A stretch of DNA of 64,000 nucleotides from NCBI RefSeq assembly GCF_041435435.1, contig NZ_CP108494.1, forward strand, positions 2,452,501 to 2,516,500. Reading direction: 5' to 3'. Below, in pieces: positions 25,068 through 33,681 of the stretch. Made by a program: the position numbers and the translations under genes. The stretch is from Streptomyces sp. NBC_01241. GTDB taxonomy: Bacteria; Actinomycetota; Actinomycetes; Streptomycetales; Streptomycetaceae. The notes under the pieces were generated by a model. It did no database searches. It was not told the DNA's origin and was given only the letters and a program-made list of their open reading frames with translations. Positions within the stretch are counted from its first letter, which is position 1; each line of letters opens with the position of its first letter.

Positions 25068-25372
25068 CGGCACCTCCACCGGGCCGCCGGACACAACGGC
25101 CTGTCCATTCCAGCTTGGCTCAGCACCGCCGCGCCCGCACAGCGGACGGGAGAGCGGCGCCCGCACGGCAGCCTGTGCGGCTCAGCCGAACGCGGAGCGC
25201 TCGAGCCGGTGTGGCTCAGCCGAACGCGGAGCGCGCCAGCCAGATGTCCAGCAGCTCCGCGTCCCCCGGCACCTCGACACGGTCGCTGTCCGCCGGGAGG
25301 CGCCGGGTAGAGATCATGTCGGTGCGCTCATGACACGCACCCTGGTTCGGTCAAGGGCCACAACCGCATCGG
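25068..25372. other. Intergenic region with a 22-base direct repeat
   Basis: GGCTCAGCCGAACGCGGAGCGC occurs at 25179-25200 and 25213-25234. A 33-codon minus-strand frame (25216-25317) exists but has no ribosome site and no recognisable homology. Otherwise nothing is seen. Confidence 0.6.
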
Positions 25373-25966
25373 TTATCCGCCGAGTTGCGCGGTGGTGGGC
25401 ACCTTGTCCTTGACCTCGGCGCCCGCGCTCTTGCCCGCGTCCTTGATGTTGTTGATCACGCTCTCGAACGCGCCGATGTCGCCTGCGCCCGCCTCGCCCT
25501 TGCGGAGCTTGCTGCCAAGCCCCTTGAGCGATTCGATGCCCGCCGTGAGCGGCGCGACCGCCTTCGACAGCAGCGGATCGCCCTTGGCGTTGGCCACTGC
25601 GGCCTTCAGCCGGTTGTACGCGAAGCCGCCCGCGAGTCCGGCCTTGACGAGGGCGAACTTCCGCCCGTCCGCGCCCTTCTTGAACGTGCCCGCGCGGTAC
25701 GGCTTCACGATCCACTGGTACGTCGCACCGGCCGCGAGCCCCGCGTTGGCGACGAACCGGGTCTTGGCGAACTTCTGCGCCTCGGCCGAGGACGTGGCGC
25801 TCGGGGACGCGGAGCCGCTCGCGGAGCTGCTCGCGCTGTTCTTGCCCCCGCCGCCGCACGCGGTGGCGCCCACCAGCACGGCGCAGCACAGCAGGAGCGG
25901 GACGAGCAGACGGCGCAGCGGCACGGAACCGGTCACGGCGGTACTGGGCACGGCGGTACTGGTCAC
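25373..25966 (-). CDS. Putative secreted lipoprotein, unknown function
   Basis: A 197-residue protein. The N-terminus has a hydrophobic core LLVPLLLCCAVLVGA and lipobox ATAC (Cys ~37), then a Ser/Ala-rich linker and a helical domain with a Gly-rich FVANAGLAAGATYQWIVKPYR segment. I do not recognise the family. GTG 25966 with GGGAGG seven bases upstream is the chosen start, but in-frame GTGs at 25951, 25936 and 25924 lie in a 15-base tandem repeat that codes STAVP/STAVT. It should be anchored on the outer face of the cell membrane. Confidence 0.75.
   Translation of the reverse strand: MTSTAVPSTAVTGSVPLRRLLVPLLLCCAVLVGATACGGGGKNSASSSASGSASPSATSSAEAQKFAKTRFVANAGLAAGATYQWIVKPYRAGTFKKGADGRKFALVKAGLAGGFAYNRLKAAVANAKGDPLLSKAVAPLTAGIESLKGLGSKLRKGEAGAGDIGAFESVINNIKDAGKSAGAEVKDKVPTTAQLGG
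25925..25966 (-). repeat. Tandem 15-base repeat with alternative GTG starts
   Basis: On the minus strand GTGACCAGTACCGCC and GTGCCCAGTACCGCC follow each other, then GTGACCGGTTCC. Each unit begins with an in-frame GTG. Confidence 0.8.
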
Positions 25967-26097
25967 GGCGGGCCTCCCTGGCCGGACACATCACGACGAC
26001 CTCTACGGTGAGCGACGAATTCCGGCACTCTCCGTAAGGTTCGCCCCGCCCCGAGTGGTATGCCACTCGGGGCCGCCGTCCGGGTAGACGAGAGGGC

Positions 26098-27171
26098 CTA
26101 GCCGCAGCAGTCCGGTGCCAGTCCGTGCGGCAGGTGTTCGCCGCTGAAGACGGCGGTGGTCGCCTCGTCGCCGCCGAGCGCGGCCACGGCGAGCAGCAGC
26201 GAGCCGGCGGTCCAGGTGGTGAGCTCCTCCGGCCAGAACGCCCGGTCGCCCTCGAAGACGTACCCCGTCCAGTACATGCCGCCTTCGGCGCGCAGGTGCT
26301 GGATGGACTGGAGGATCTCCAGCGCCCGGTCGGATTCGCCCATCACCCAGAGTGCCAGGGCGAGTTCGCAGCTCTCACCGCCGGTCACCCAGGGGTTGGG
26401 CAGTACGCAGCGCACCCCGAGGCCGGGGACCACGAAGCGGTCCCAGCCCTCCTCGATCCGGTCCTTGGCGGCCGCTCCGGTGAGGGCCCCGCCGAGGACG
26501 GGGTAATACCAGTCCATCGAGTAGCGGCTCTTGTCGAGGAAGCGTTCCGGGTGACTGCGGATCGCGTGGGCCAGCGCGCCCGTCGCCAACTCCCAGTCGG
26601 GCTGCGGCTCTTCTCGTCGTTCGGCAATGGCGAGCGCGCAGCGCAGCGCCTGGTGGATGGAGGAGCAGCCGGTCAGCAGCGCGTCGTCGACGGGGGTTCC
26701 GTCGGCTTCGCGCTTCCAGCCGATCTGCCCGCCGGGCTGCTGGAGCCGCAGCACGCATTCGACGGCGGCGAAGACGGTCGGCCACATCCGGTCGACGAAC
26801 GCGTCGTCGCCGGTGGCGAGGTAGTGGTGCCAGACGCCGACGGCCACGTACGCGCAGAAGTTGGTCTCCAGCCCGCGGTCGGTCGGCCGTTGCGGGTCGC
26901 CGTCGTCGTAGGCGGCGTACCAGGAGCCGTCCTCGTTCTGGTGCCGGGCCAGCCACTCGTAGGCGCGTTCCGCGGCGGCGTGCTCACCCGCCGCGTCGAG
27001 GGCCATGGCGGCCTCGGTGTGGTCCCACGGATCGAGGTGGTGGCCGCGGAACCAGGGCAGCGCGCCGTCGTCGCACTGCGCGGCGAGGAGGGCGGCGACG
27101 GTCTCGGTGGCCTGCTCGGCGGTGAGGACTCCGGGCAGGACGAGGTGTTCGGTCTGCTCGGGAGTGGTCAC
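26098..27171 (-). CDS. Alpha/alpha-barrel protein (prenyltransferase/squalene-cyclase-like)
   Basis: A 357-residue protein with helical repeats typical of alpha6/alpha6 toroids: YEWLARHQNEDGSWYAAYDD, YVAVGVWHHYLATGDDAFV, ECVLRLQQPGGQIGWKRE and WVMGESDRALEILQ. The QNEDGSW block is the QW-like repeat of terpene cyclases, but the DxDD cyclase motif is not seen, so enzymatic cyclisation is doubtful; a glycan-processing role is also possible. GTG 27171 overlaps the stop of the upstream methyltransferase (GTGA). It is the last gene of a GT4-methyltransferase-barrel operon. Confidence 0.8.
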   Translation of the reverse strand: MTTPEQTEHLVLPGVLTAEQATETVAALLAAQCDDGALPWFRGHHLDPWDHTEAAMALDAAGEHAAAERAYEWLARHQNEDGSWYAAYDDGDPQRPTDRGLETNFCAYVAVGVWHHYLATGDDAFVDRMWPTVFAAVECVLRLQQPGGQIGWKREADGTPVDDALLTGCSSIHQALRCALAIAERREEPQPDWELATGALAHAIRSHPERFLDKSRYSMDWYYPVLGGALTGAAAKDRIEEGWDRFVVPGLGVRCVLPNPWVTGGESCELALALWVMGESDRALEILQSIQHLRAEGGMYWTGYVFEGDRAFWPEELTTWTAGSLLLAVAALGGDEATTAVFSGEHLPHGLAPDCCG

Positions 27172-27923
27172 GCCTCGGCCTTGGAGAGGTCCTCGGCGGC
27201 GGCCGCGGGCAGGTGCGGCTTGGTCGCGTACGCCACGAAGCTCTTGCCGACGACGGGGTTGAGCAGCTGCTCGGCCACCCGGGTGGCCATCGGCTTCTTC
27301 ATGATGTCCCAGACCAGCAGCTTGTGGTACGCGCGGACCGGCAGCGACTTGTCGTTGTCCACCCCGAACGCGCACTTGAGCCACCAGTACGGCGCGTGCA
27401 GGGCGTGGGCGTGGTGGGTGCCGTACGGCTTGAGGCCGGCGCCGCGGATCTTGCCGAGCAGTTCGTCGGCCTTGTAGATGCGGATGTGGCCGCCCTCGAC
27501 CTCGTGGTACGCGTCGGAGAGCGCCCAGCAGACCTTCTCGGGGCCGTAGCGCGGCACGGTGATCGCGATCCGGCCGCCGGGCCTGAGCACCCGGACCATC
27601 TCGGCGAGCACGCCCTTGTCGTCGGGGATGTGCTCCATCACCTCGGAGATGATCACGACGTCGAAGGACTCGTCGGGGAACGGCAGGTTGAGCGCGTCAC
27701 CCTCCATCGCGGTGGCGGTGGCGCCCTCGGGGGCCTCCCCGGCCTCCTTCATCGCGGCGAACCACTTCGCGACCTCGCGGATCTCCTCGCCGTTCCGGTC
27801 GAGGGCCACGACCTGGGCGCCGCGCCGGTAGCACTCGAAGGCATGGCGTCCGGCGCCGCAGCCCAGGTCGAGCACCCGGTCACCTGCGGCGAGCGGGAAG
27901 CGGGTGAAGTCCACGGTCAGCAC
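27168..27923 (-). CDS. Class I SAM-dependent methyltransferase
   Basis: A 251-residue enzyme of the Methyltransf_11 type. Motif I is RVLDLGCGAGRHAFE, the post-I acidic residue is in VVALDRNGEE, motif IV is FDVVIISEVMEHI and the later block is VRVLRPGGRIAITVP. The C-terminal ~80 residues (YWWLKCAFGVDN) are an extra lid. The substrate is unknown, but the position between a glycosyltransferase and a barrel protein suggests modification of a glycolipid or glycosylated metabolite. GTG 27923 is used. It lies 63 bases downstream of the glycosyltransferase gene. Confidence 0.87.
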   Translation of the reverse strand: MLTVDFTRFPLAAGDRVLDLGCGAGRHAFECYRRGAQVVALDRNGEEIREVAKWFAAMKEAGEAPEGATATAMEGDALNLPFPDESFDVVIISEVMEHIPDDKGVLAEMVRVLRPGGRIAITVPRYGPEKVCWALSDAYHEVEGGHIRIYKADELLGKIRGAGLKPYGTHHAHALHAPYWWLKCAFGVDNDKSLPVRAYHKLLVWDIMKKPMATRVAEQLLNPVVGKSFVAYATKPHLPAAAAEDLSKAEA

Positions 27924-27986
27924 GAATGCCTGCTTTCGCGGTCGAGGGGGGTCAGTTGGCTTGGACGACGGGGGAGGACGGCGGCG

Positions 27987-29318
27987 TCAACGACGCCCGC
28001 CGGAGCGCGCGGTGGCCGCGCGGGCGGCGATCGCCTCGCGGTAGAGGGCGGCGGTGCCGATGGCGGCCTGCTTCCAGGTGAACCGGGACAGCACCCGGGC
28101 GCGGCCCGCCGCGCCGAGCCGGGCGCGCAGTTCCGGGTCGCCGAGCAGCCGGGCGAGCGCGTCGGCCAGGGCCCCGGCGTCGGCGGGCGGCACGGCCAGA
28201 CAGGTCTCGCCGTCCGGGCCCGCGACCTCGGGGATCGCGCCGCCGGTGGTGGCGACGAGCGGCGTGCCGGTGGCCATGGCCTCGGCGGCCGGCAGCGAGA
28301 AGCCCTCGTAGAGCGAGGGGACGCAGGCGATCTGGGCGCCGCGCACCAGGTCGACGAGTTCGGCGTCGCTGATGCCCTTGACGAACTCGACGGCGTCCTG
28401 GAGTCCGTGCCGCTCGATGGCCTGCGCGACCGGTCCGTCCTCGGCCCGTTTGCCGACGACCACGAGGTGCGCCCGCGGGTTCTCCGTACGGAGCTTGGCG
28501 AGCGCCTCGACGAGGTGGACGAGGCCCTTGAGCGGGACGTCGGCGCTGGAGGTGGTGACGATCCGTCCGGGGATCTCGGCGACCGACGGGTCGGGCGACC
28601 AGAGGTCGGTGTCCGCGCCGATGTGCACGACGTGGATACGGTCCTGGCGCACCCCGAGATGGTCGACGATCTCCTGCTGGGAGGAGCCGGAGACGGTGAG
28701 CACCGAGGGAAGCCGGCGCGCGACCCGCTTCTGCATGCGGGTGAAGGCGTACCAGCGGCGTACGGAGGCGCGGCGGCGACGGGTCTCGGCGGCGTCCAGG
28801 TCCAACTGCCGGTCGACGGTTACGGGGTGGTGGATCGTGGTGACGAGCGGGGCACCGAGATCCGCCAACAGGCCGTAGCCGAGGGTCTGGTTGTCGTGGA
28901 TGACGTCGAACTCGCCGCGCCGGGCGGCGAGATGGCGTCGGGCCCGGAGGCTGAAGGTGAGCGGTTCCGGGAAACCGCCGGTCCACATGGTGGCGACCTC
29001 GGCGGCGTCGATCCAGTCCCGGTACTCACCGCGCTTCGGGGTGCGGAACGGGTCGGGCTGGCGGTACAGGTCCAGGCTCGGCAGCTCGGTGAGCGGGACG
29101 CCCTCGTCGAGCACCGGATAGGGCTGGGCGCCGATCACCTCGACGCTGTGGCCGAGGCGGGCGAGCTCGCGGCCGAGGTGGCGTACGTAGACGCCCTGGC
29201 CGCCGCAGAAAGGATTGCCCTTGTAGGTGAGGAGTGCTATGCGCAACGGACGGCCGTCGGGGCTGCCCGACGCGTCGCTGCCCGCGCGGGGGCCCGTCTC
29301 TATGGCCTCAGCGGTCAC
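27987..29318 (-). CDS. GT4-family glycosyltransferase
   Basis: A 443-residue GT-B glycosyltransferase. The N-terminal Rossmann domain starts RIALLTYKGNPFCGGQGVY, whose Gly-rich loop binds the acceptor/donor interface. The C-terminal domain has SSADVPLKGLVHLVEAL and the EX7E-type donor motif PSLYEGFSLPAAEAM. It probably transfers a sugar from a nucleotide donor. GTG 29318 behind AAGGGGG is preferred to GTG 29336. It heads the minus-strand three-gene operon and faces the KstR-like gene; the shared region holds a KstR-like site at 29372-29387. Confidence 0.9.
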   Translation of the reverse strand: MTAEAIETGPRAGSDASGSPDGRPLRIALLTYKGNPFCGGQGVYVRHLGRELARLGHSVEVIGAQPYPVLDEGVPLTELPSLDLYRQPDPFRTPKRGEYRDWIDAAEVATMWTGGFPEPLTFSLRARRHLAARRGEFDVIHDNQTLGYGLLADLGAPLVTTIHHPVTVDRQLDLDAAETRRRRASVRRWYAFTRMQKRVARRLPSVLTVSGSSQQEIVDHLGVRQDRIHVVHIGADTDLWSPDPSVAEIPGRIVTTSSADVPLKGLVHLVEALAKLRTENPRAHLVVVGKRAEDGPVAQAIERHGLQDAVEFVKGISDAELVDLVRGAQIACVPSLYEGFSLPAAEAMATGTPLVATTGGAIPEVAGPDGETCLAVPPADAGALADALARLLGDPELRARLGAAGRARVLSRFTWKQAAIGTAALYREAIAARAATARSGGRR

Positions 29319-29371
29319 ACTCGGCCCCCTTCTCACTGCGTGTTCGCCGGAGCGTAACCGCTCACGCTAAT

Positions 29372-29387
29372 CTAGAACAAGTTTCAG
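29372..29387. promoter_or_regulatory. KstR-like operator between glycosyltransferase and TetR genes
   Basis: CTAGAACAAGTTTCAG matches CTAGAACnnGTTCTAG at 13 of 14 defined half-site positions plus a shifted end. It lies 54 bases upstream of the GT4 gene and about 160 upstream of the regulator, consistent with autoregulation. Confidence 0.6.
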
Positions 29388-29547
29388 ACTGGATCGTTCA
29401 ATGAGCTACGAATCTACCGGCAGGTAGCGTCGGTGCAACGGCCCGACCGGGTGATTCGCGCCACGACCGGCACCCTGGCATGCTGTGCGCCGCCGGGGGA
29501 CCGAGCACCTCCCTCCGGTTGCGGACGGAAGCCATGGATGGGGACAC

Positions 29548-30156
29548 ATGACAGCGGAAGCCAAGCAGGCATCGCCGCCCCTGACGGAGCGGCAGGAAGC
29601 CCGTCGCCGTCGCATCCTGCACGCCAGCGCCCAGCTCGCCGGCCGGGGCGGGTTCGAGGCGGTGCAGATGCGTGAGGTCGCGGAGGCCGCCGAGGTCGCC
29701 CTGGGCACGCTGTACCGCTATTTCCCGTCCAAGATCCATCTGCTGGTCGCCACCATGCAGGACCAGCTCCAGCACCTGCACACGACGCTGCACAAGCGCC
29801 CGCCGGCCGGGGACGACGCGGCGCAACGGGTCGCCGAAACCCTGATGCGGACGTTCCGCGCGCTTCAGCGCGAGCCGCACCTGGCGGACGCGATGGTGCG
29901 GGCGCTGACCTTCGCGGACCGCAGTGTCAGCCCGGAGGTGGACACCGTCTCCCGGATCACGACGACGATCATCCTGGACGCGATGGGACTGGAGCATCCG
30001 ACGCCGGAGCAGCTGTCCGCGGTCCGGGTCATCGAGCACACCTGGCACTCGGCGCTGATCACCTGGCTGTCGGGGCGGGCGTCGATCGCCCAGGTGAAGA
30101 TAGACATCGAGACGGTGTGCCGGCTGATCGACGTGACGGCGCCGCGGGACGCGTAG
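29548..30156 (+). CDS. KstR-like TetR-family regulator
   Basis: A 202-residue TetR protein. The DNA-binding segment FEAVQMREVAEAAEVALGTLYRYFPSKIHLLV is almost the segment recalled for mycobacterial KstR (EAVQMR...GTLYRYFPSK.HLLV), the repressor of cholesterol catabolism whose ligand is a steroid-CoA. The C-terminal half also keeps the ADAMVRALTFAD and RVIEHTWHSALITWLSGRAS blocks. ATG 29548 follows GGGGA. Probable targets are the palindromes at 2665, 10462, 29372 and 57024. Whether the ligand is a steroid or another acyl-CoA is not determinable. Confidence 0.88.
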   Translation: MTAEAKQASPPLTERQEARRRRILHASAQLAGRGGFEAVQMREVAEAAEVALGTLYRYFPSKIHLLVATMQDQLQHLHTTLHKRPPAGDDAAQRVAETLMRTFRALQREPHLADAMVRALTFADRSVSPEVDTVSRITTTIILDAMGLEHPTPEQLSAVRVIEHTWHSALITWLSGRASIAQVKIDIETVCRLIDVTAPRDA

Positions 30157-30313
30157 GGCCCGTCCGGCCCCGGTAGCGGATCGAGATCTTTCGTCACACA
30201 TCCCTCACCGCCTTGTTCGAAAGCGTTACAAGCCTCTCCTTAACATGGTCATGACCAGGGCCTGTCCGGCCCTGGTCCGCCGGGCAGGGCCCGGCACCGA
30301 TGGAGAGGAAGAC

Positions 30314-30664
30314 ATGGCTGACCAGTCAGGCAGTACAGACGGCGCGACGGGGATGCAGGCCCCGGGCGGACCGGGTTACGGCATGCAGGCCCCGGCCAGC
30401 TACGGGTACCCCGGTGGCGCCCCGCTGCCCAGCGGCAAGGCGACGGCCTCGATGGTGCTCGGCATCGTCGGGCTGGTGCTGATCCCGATCATCCCGCCGA
30501 TCATCGCACTGTGCCTCGGCGTCTCGGCCCGGCGCATGGCCGACCGGGGCGAGGGCGGCGGCCGCGGCATGGCGACCGCCGGCATGGTGATGGGCATCAT
30601 CGGCATCGCGTTCGCCGCCTTCGGTGTGATCGCGGCCACGGTGCAGGCACTCGCCGCCATCTGA
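30314..30664 (+). CDS. Small membrane protein, DUF4190-like
   Basis: A 116-residue protein: a Gly/Pro/Tyr-rich cytoplasmic N-terminus (two GYGMQAP/YGYPGG motifs), then two membrane helices (residues ~45-70 and ~88-113) separated by a short basic loop with SARRMADRGEGG. This arrangement matches DUF4190 proteins of actinobacteria, whose function is unknown. GAGAGGAA precedes ATG 30314. A hairpin at 30675-30710 probably terminates it. Confidence 0.8.
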   Translation: MADQSGSTDGATGMQAPGGPGYGMQAPASYGYPGGAPLPSGKATASMVLGIVGLVLIPIIPPIIALCLGVSARRMADRGEGGGRGMATAGMVMGIIGIAFAAFGVIAATVQALAAI

Positions 30665-30674
30665 CGGGCCATCA

Positions 30675-30710
30675 CCGCCCACGGTTTTGGCACATCGGTG
30701 CCGTGGGCGG
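30675..30710 (+). terminator. Hairpin terminator
   Basis: CCGCCCACGG (30675-30684) pairs perfectly with CCGTGGGCGG (30701-30710), 11 bases after the DUF4190-like gene. Confidence 0.65.
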
Positions 30711-30889
30711 CCCGGGGACGGACGGCGCGGCTCCCCGCTCCGGCCCTCGGGGCGCGCCCCCGGCTTCGGCCCATGTGCGGCCCCCACATGCGCACCGCGT
30801 CAGGTGAGGTGTCCTGCACCATGTCGACGGCGGCACGGTGTTCATACGGTTCGGCGACATCACAGGTACACGCCGAGGAGCCGGTCACC

Positions 30890-32137
30890 ATGCGTCGCAG
30901 AGCCCCAGGAACCGTCCGTCACCACAGATCCCTCGCCGCCGTCGCCACGCTCGCCTCGGCCGGCCTCCTGCTGGTCGGGTGCACCGCCGCCGGGAAGGCG
31001 GGCGAGGACGATTCCGCGTCCGGGAAGGGCGCGAAGGACCAGAGCGTGAAGGTGGGCCTCGTCTACTCCCGTACAGGACTGCTCGCGGACTACGGGAAGC
31101 AGTACCGCGACGGGTTCATGGCGGGCCTGGACTACGCGACGAAGGGCACCGGCAAGGTCGCCGGGCACCGTATCGAGGTCACCGAGCAGGACGACGCGGG
31201 CGACCCGGGCAAGGCGGTCGCCGCGGCCAAGAACCTGATCGGCAAGGGCTACAAGGTGCTGGCCGGCACCACGGATTCCGGGGTGGCCCTCCAGATGGCG
31301 CCGCTCGCCGCCCAGAACAAGGTGCTGTACATCAGCGGCCCGGCCGCCACCGACGCCGTGACCGGGATCAACGACTACACCTTCCGCTCGGGCCGGCAGT
31401 CCTACCAGGACATCCTGACGGCCGGGGCGATGCTCGGCGAGGCCAAGGGCAAGAAGGTCACGGTGCTGGCCCAGGACTCCACCTTCGGCCAGGCGAACGT
31501 CGCCGCGGTGAAGGCCGTCCTCGGCGCCAAGGGCGCGAAAGTGGGTTCCGTACTGGCTCCGCCGAGCGCCACGGACCTGACCCCGTTCGCCCGGCAGGTC
31601 AAGGCGGGCAAACCCGATCTCGTCTTCGTCGCCTGGGCCGGCTCCACCGCACCGGCGCTGTGGACGGCGCTGGACCAGCAGGGCGTGCTCGGGGCGGGCA
31701 AGGTCGTCACGGGACTCGCCGGAACCGCCTCGTACCCGGTGTTCGGGAACGCCGGCTCCAAGGTGTCGTTCCTGGCGCACTACTTCCCGGGCGCGGGCGG
31801 CGGCAACGCCGTGGAGAAGTCCATGATCGACTCCGTCACGAAGGCCGGCGGCACCCCGGACCTGTTCACCCCCGACGGCTTCACCGCGGCACAGATGGTC
31901 GTGCGCGCCGTCGAGGAGGGCGGCGCCACCGATTCCGCCGCCATGGTGAAGGCCCTGGAGGGTTGGAGCTTCGACGGGGTGAAGGGCAAGGAGCAGGTCC
32001 GCGCCGAGGACCACGCGCTGGTGCAGCCGATGTTCGTCGCCAAGCTCAAGGGGACGGGCCCCAGCGCGGTGCCGGAGCTGGTGAGCACCGAGCCGATGGA
32101 CGAGGTGGCGCCGCCCGTCAAGCCCTCGGCGGGCTGA
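30890..32137 (+). CDS. Branched-chain amino acid-type ABC substrate-binding lipoprotein
   Basis: A 415-residue periplasmic-binding-type lipoprotein. The signal ends in the lipobox LLLVGC (Cys ~31). The mature part starts VKVGLVYSRTGLLADYGKQY, and AAAKNLIGKGYKVLAGTTDS and VLAQDSTFGQANVAAVKAVL are typical of the LivK/amide-binding family (type I fold). GAGGAG precedes ATG 30890. It is the first of six tightly packed plus-strand genes (30890-36612) forming one import operon. The ligand could be an amino acid, amide or aromatic compound. Confidence 0.92.
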   Translation: MRRRAPGTVRHHRSLAAVATLASAGLLLVGCTAAGKAGEDDSASGKGAKDQSVKVGLVYSRTGLLADYGKQYRDGFMAGLDYATKGTGKVAGHRIEVTEQDDAGDPGKAVAAAKNLIGKGYKVLAGTTDSGVALQMAPLAAQNKVLYISGPAATDAVTGINDYTFRSGRQSYQDILTAGAMLGEAKGKKVTVLAQDSTFGQANVAAVKAVLGAKGAKVGSVLAPPSATDLTPFARQVKAGKPDLVFVAWAGSTAPALWTALDQQGVLGAGKVVTGLAGTASYPVFGNAGSKVSFLAHYFPGAGGGNAVEKSMIDSVTKAGGTPDLFTPDGFTAAQMVVRAVEEGGATDSAAMVKALEGWSFDGVKGKEQVRAEDHALVQPMFVAKLKGTGPSAVPELVSTEPMDEVAPPVKPSAG

Positions 32138-32140
32138 CCC

Positions 32141-32941
32141 ATGACCGTACCGGGCATACCGGACACCACCGCGGAACGCCCGGACGGGACGCGGACCACC
32201 GCACCGGTGCTTCAGCTGGAGGGGCTCGGCTGGGGTGTCGGCGGGGCGACGATCGTCGAGGACGTCACACTGAGCGTCCACGAGGGCGAGTTCCTCGCCT
32301 TCATCGGCCCCAACGGGGCCGGCAAGACCTCCCTGTTCAACCTGATCAGCGGGCTGACCACGGCCACGTCGGGCACGATCGCGCTCGACGGTACGGACAT
32401 GACGGACCGCCCCGCGCACGCACGGGCGCGGCGCGGCATCGGCCGCACGTTCCAGACGTCCAGTCTCTGGCCGGGGATGACCGTGGCCGACCACGTCCGG
32501 CTCGCCGCGCAGGCGGCCGGGGGCGGTTCGTACCGGCTGTGGCGGCGCGCCTCCCCGTACACCGCGGAGGTGGCCGGCGTACTGGAGCGCACCGGTCTCG
32601 GCCACCGGGCCCGGGCGACGGCGTCCGAGCTGTCGCACGGCGAGAAGCGGAAGCTGGAGCTGGCGGTGCTGCTGGTGGGCGAGCCGCGGCTGATGCTGCT
32701 GGACGAGCCGATGGCCGGGGTGAGCGCGGAGGAGGTGCCCGCGCTGACCGAGCTGATCCGCACCCTGCACCGGGACGAGGGACGCACCGTCCTGATGGTC
32801 GAGCACCACATGGACGTCCTGCTGGGCCTGGCCGACCGGCTCGCCGTGATGCACCACGGCCGACTGCTGGCGCTGGACACCCCCGACGCCGTGACGGCCG
32901 ACCCGACCGTGCAACAGGCCTACCTCGGGGAGGGGTTGTGA
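32141..32941 (+). CDS. ABC transporter ATP-binding protein, LivG type
   Basis: A 266-residue ATPase. Walker A is GPNGAGKTSLFN, the LivG-type Q-loop region is GRTFQTSSLWPGMTV, the signature is LSHGEKRKLE (with H in place of the second G of LSGGE), and Walker B is LMLLDEPMAGVS. It energises uptake with the LivF homologue encoded next. It begins three bases past the stop of the binding-protein gene and its stop overlaps the next GTG. Confidence 0.93.
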   Translation: MTVPGIPDTTAERPDGTRTTAPVLQLEGLGWGVGGATIVEDVTLSVHEGEFLAFIGPNGAGKTSLFNLISGLTTATSGTIALDGTDMTDRPAHARARRGIGRTFQTSSLWPGMTVADHVRLAAQAAGGGSYRLWRRASPYTAEVAGVLERTGLGHRARATASELSHGEKRKLELAVLLVGEPRLMLLDEPMAGVSAEEVPALTELIRTLHRDEGRTVLMVEHHMDVLLGLADRLAVMHHGRLLALDTPDAVTADPTVQQAYLGEGL

Positions 32942-33681
32942 CGACGGAACCTCTGCTCGCCGTGCGGGACCTGCGGGTCCTGATCGGCGGCCGGCACATC
33001 CTGCACGGCGTGGACCTGGACGTCGCCCCGCACGGGGTGACCGCGCTCCTCGGCCGCAACGGCGCCGGGAAGACCACGACCGTACGCGGCATCCTCGGCC
33101 TCGTCCCGCGCACCGGCAGCGTGCGGCTGGACGGCGAGGAGACCGTATCGATGCCCACCCACACCGTGGTGCGGCTGGGCATCGGCTACGCCCCCGAGGA
33201 CCGGGGAATTTTCGCCGGACTGACCGTCGCGGAGAACCTGCGCCTGGCCGAGCGGCGCGGCGCGGGCGCGCCCGCGTACCCGCTCGTCCATGAACTCTTC
33301 CCCGAACTGAAGCTCCGGGAGCGGCAGTTGGCCGGGACATTGTCCGGCGGCCAGCAGCAGATGGTGGCCATCGGCCGCACGCTCCTCAACGGCAACCGGC
33401 TGATCATCGCCGACGAACCCACCAAGGGCCTGGCACCCAAGGTGGTCACCGAGGTCGCCCAGGTGCTGGAGCGGGCCGCCGAGGCGGTGCCGGTACTGCT
33501 CGTGGAGCAGAACCTCGCCGTCGTACGCCGCCTGGCCGAGCACTGCGCGGTGCTCGCCGACGGCCTGACGGCCCATCAAGGGCCGGCCGCCGAACTGCTG
33601 AGCGACGCGGAAGCGGCACGCAGGCTGCTCGGCGTGGGCCACGGCCCGCTCACTACGCACCCCGTGGAGGCGGATTCCTGA
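32938..33681 (+). CDS. ABC transporter ATP-binding protein, LivF type
   Basis: A 247-residue ATPase. Walker A is GRNGAGKTTTVRG, the signature is LSGGQQQMVAIGRTLL, and Walker B is LIIADEPTKGLAPKV, the LivF hallmark. GTG 32938 overlaps the TGA of the LivG-type gene (GTGA), and its own stop overlaps the ATG of the permease gene, so all are translationally coupled. Confidence 0.93.
   Translation: MTTEPLLAVRDLRVLIGGRHILHGVDLDVAPHGVTALLGRNGAGKTTTVRGILGLVPRTGSVRLDGEETVSMPTHTVVRLGIGYAPEDRGIFAGLTVAENLRLAERRGAGAPAYPLVHELFPELKLRERQLAGTLSGGQQQMVAIGRTLLNGNRLIIADEPTKGLAPKVVTEVAQVLERAAEAVPVLLVEQNLAVVRRLAEHCAVLADGLTAHQGPAAELLSDAEAARRLLGVGHGPLTTHPVEADS

Noticed and set aside
25216..25317. 33-codon minus-strand ORF starting at ATG 25317
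   Set aside because: No ribosome site, no homology recalled, and it overlaps the direct repeat region.
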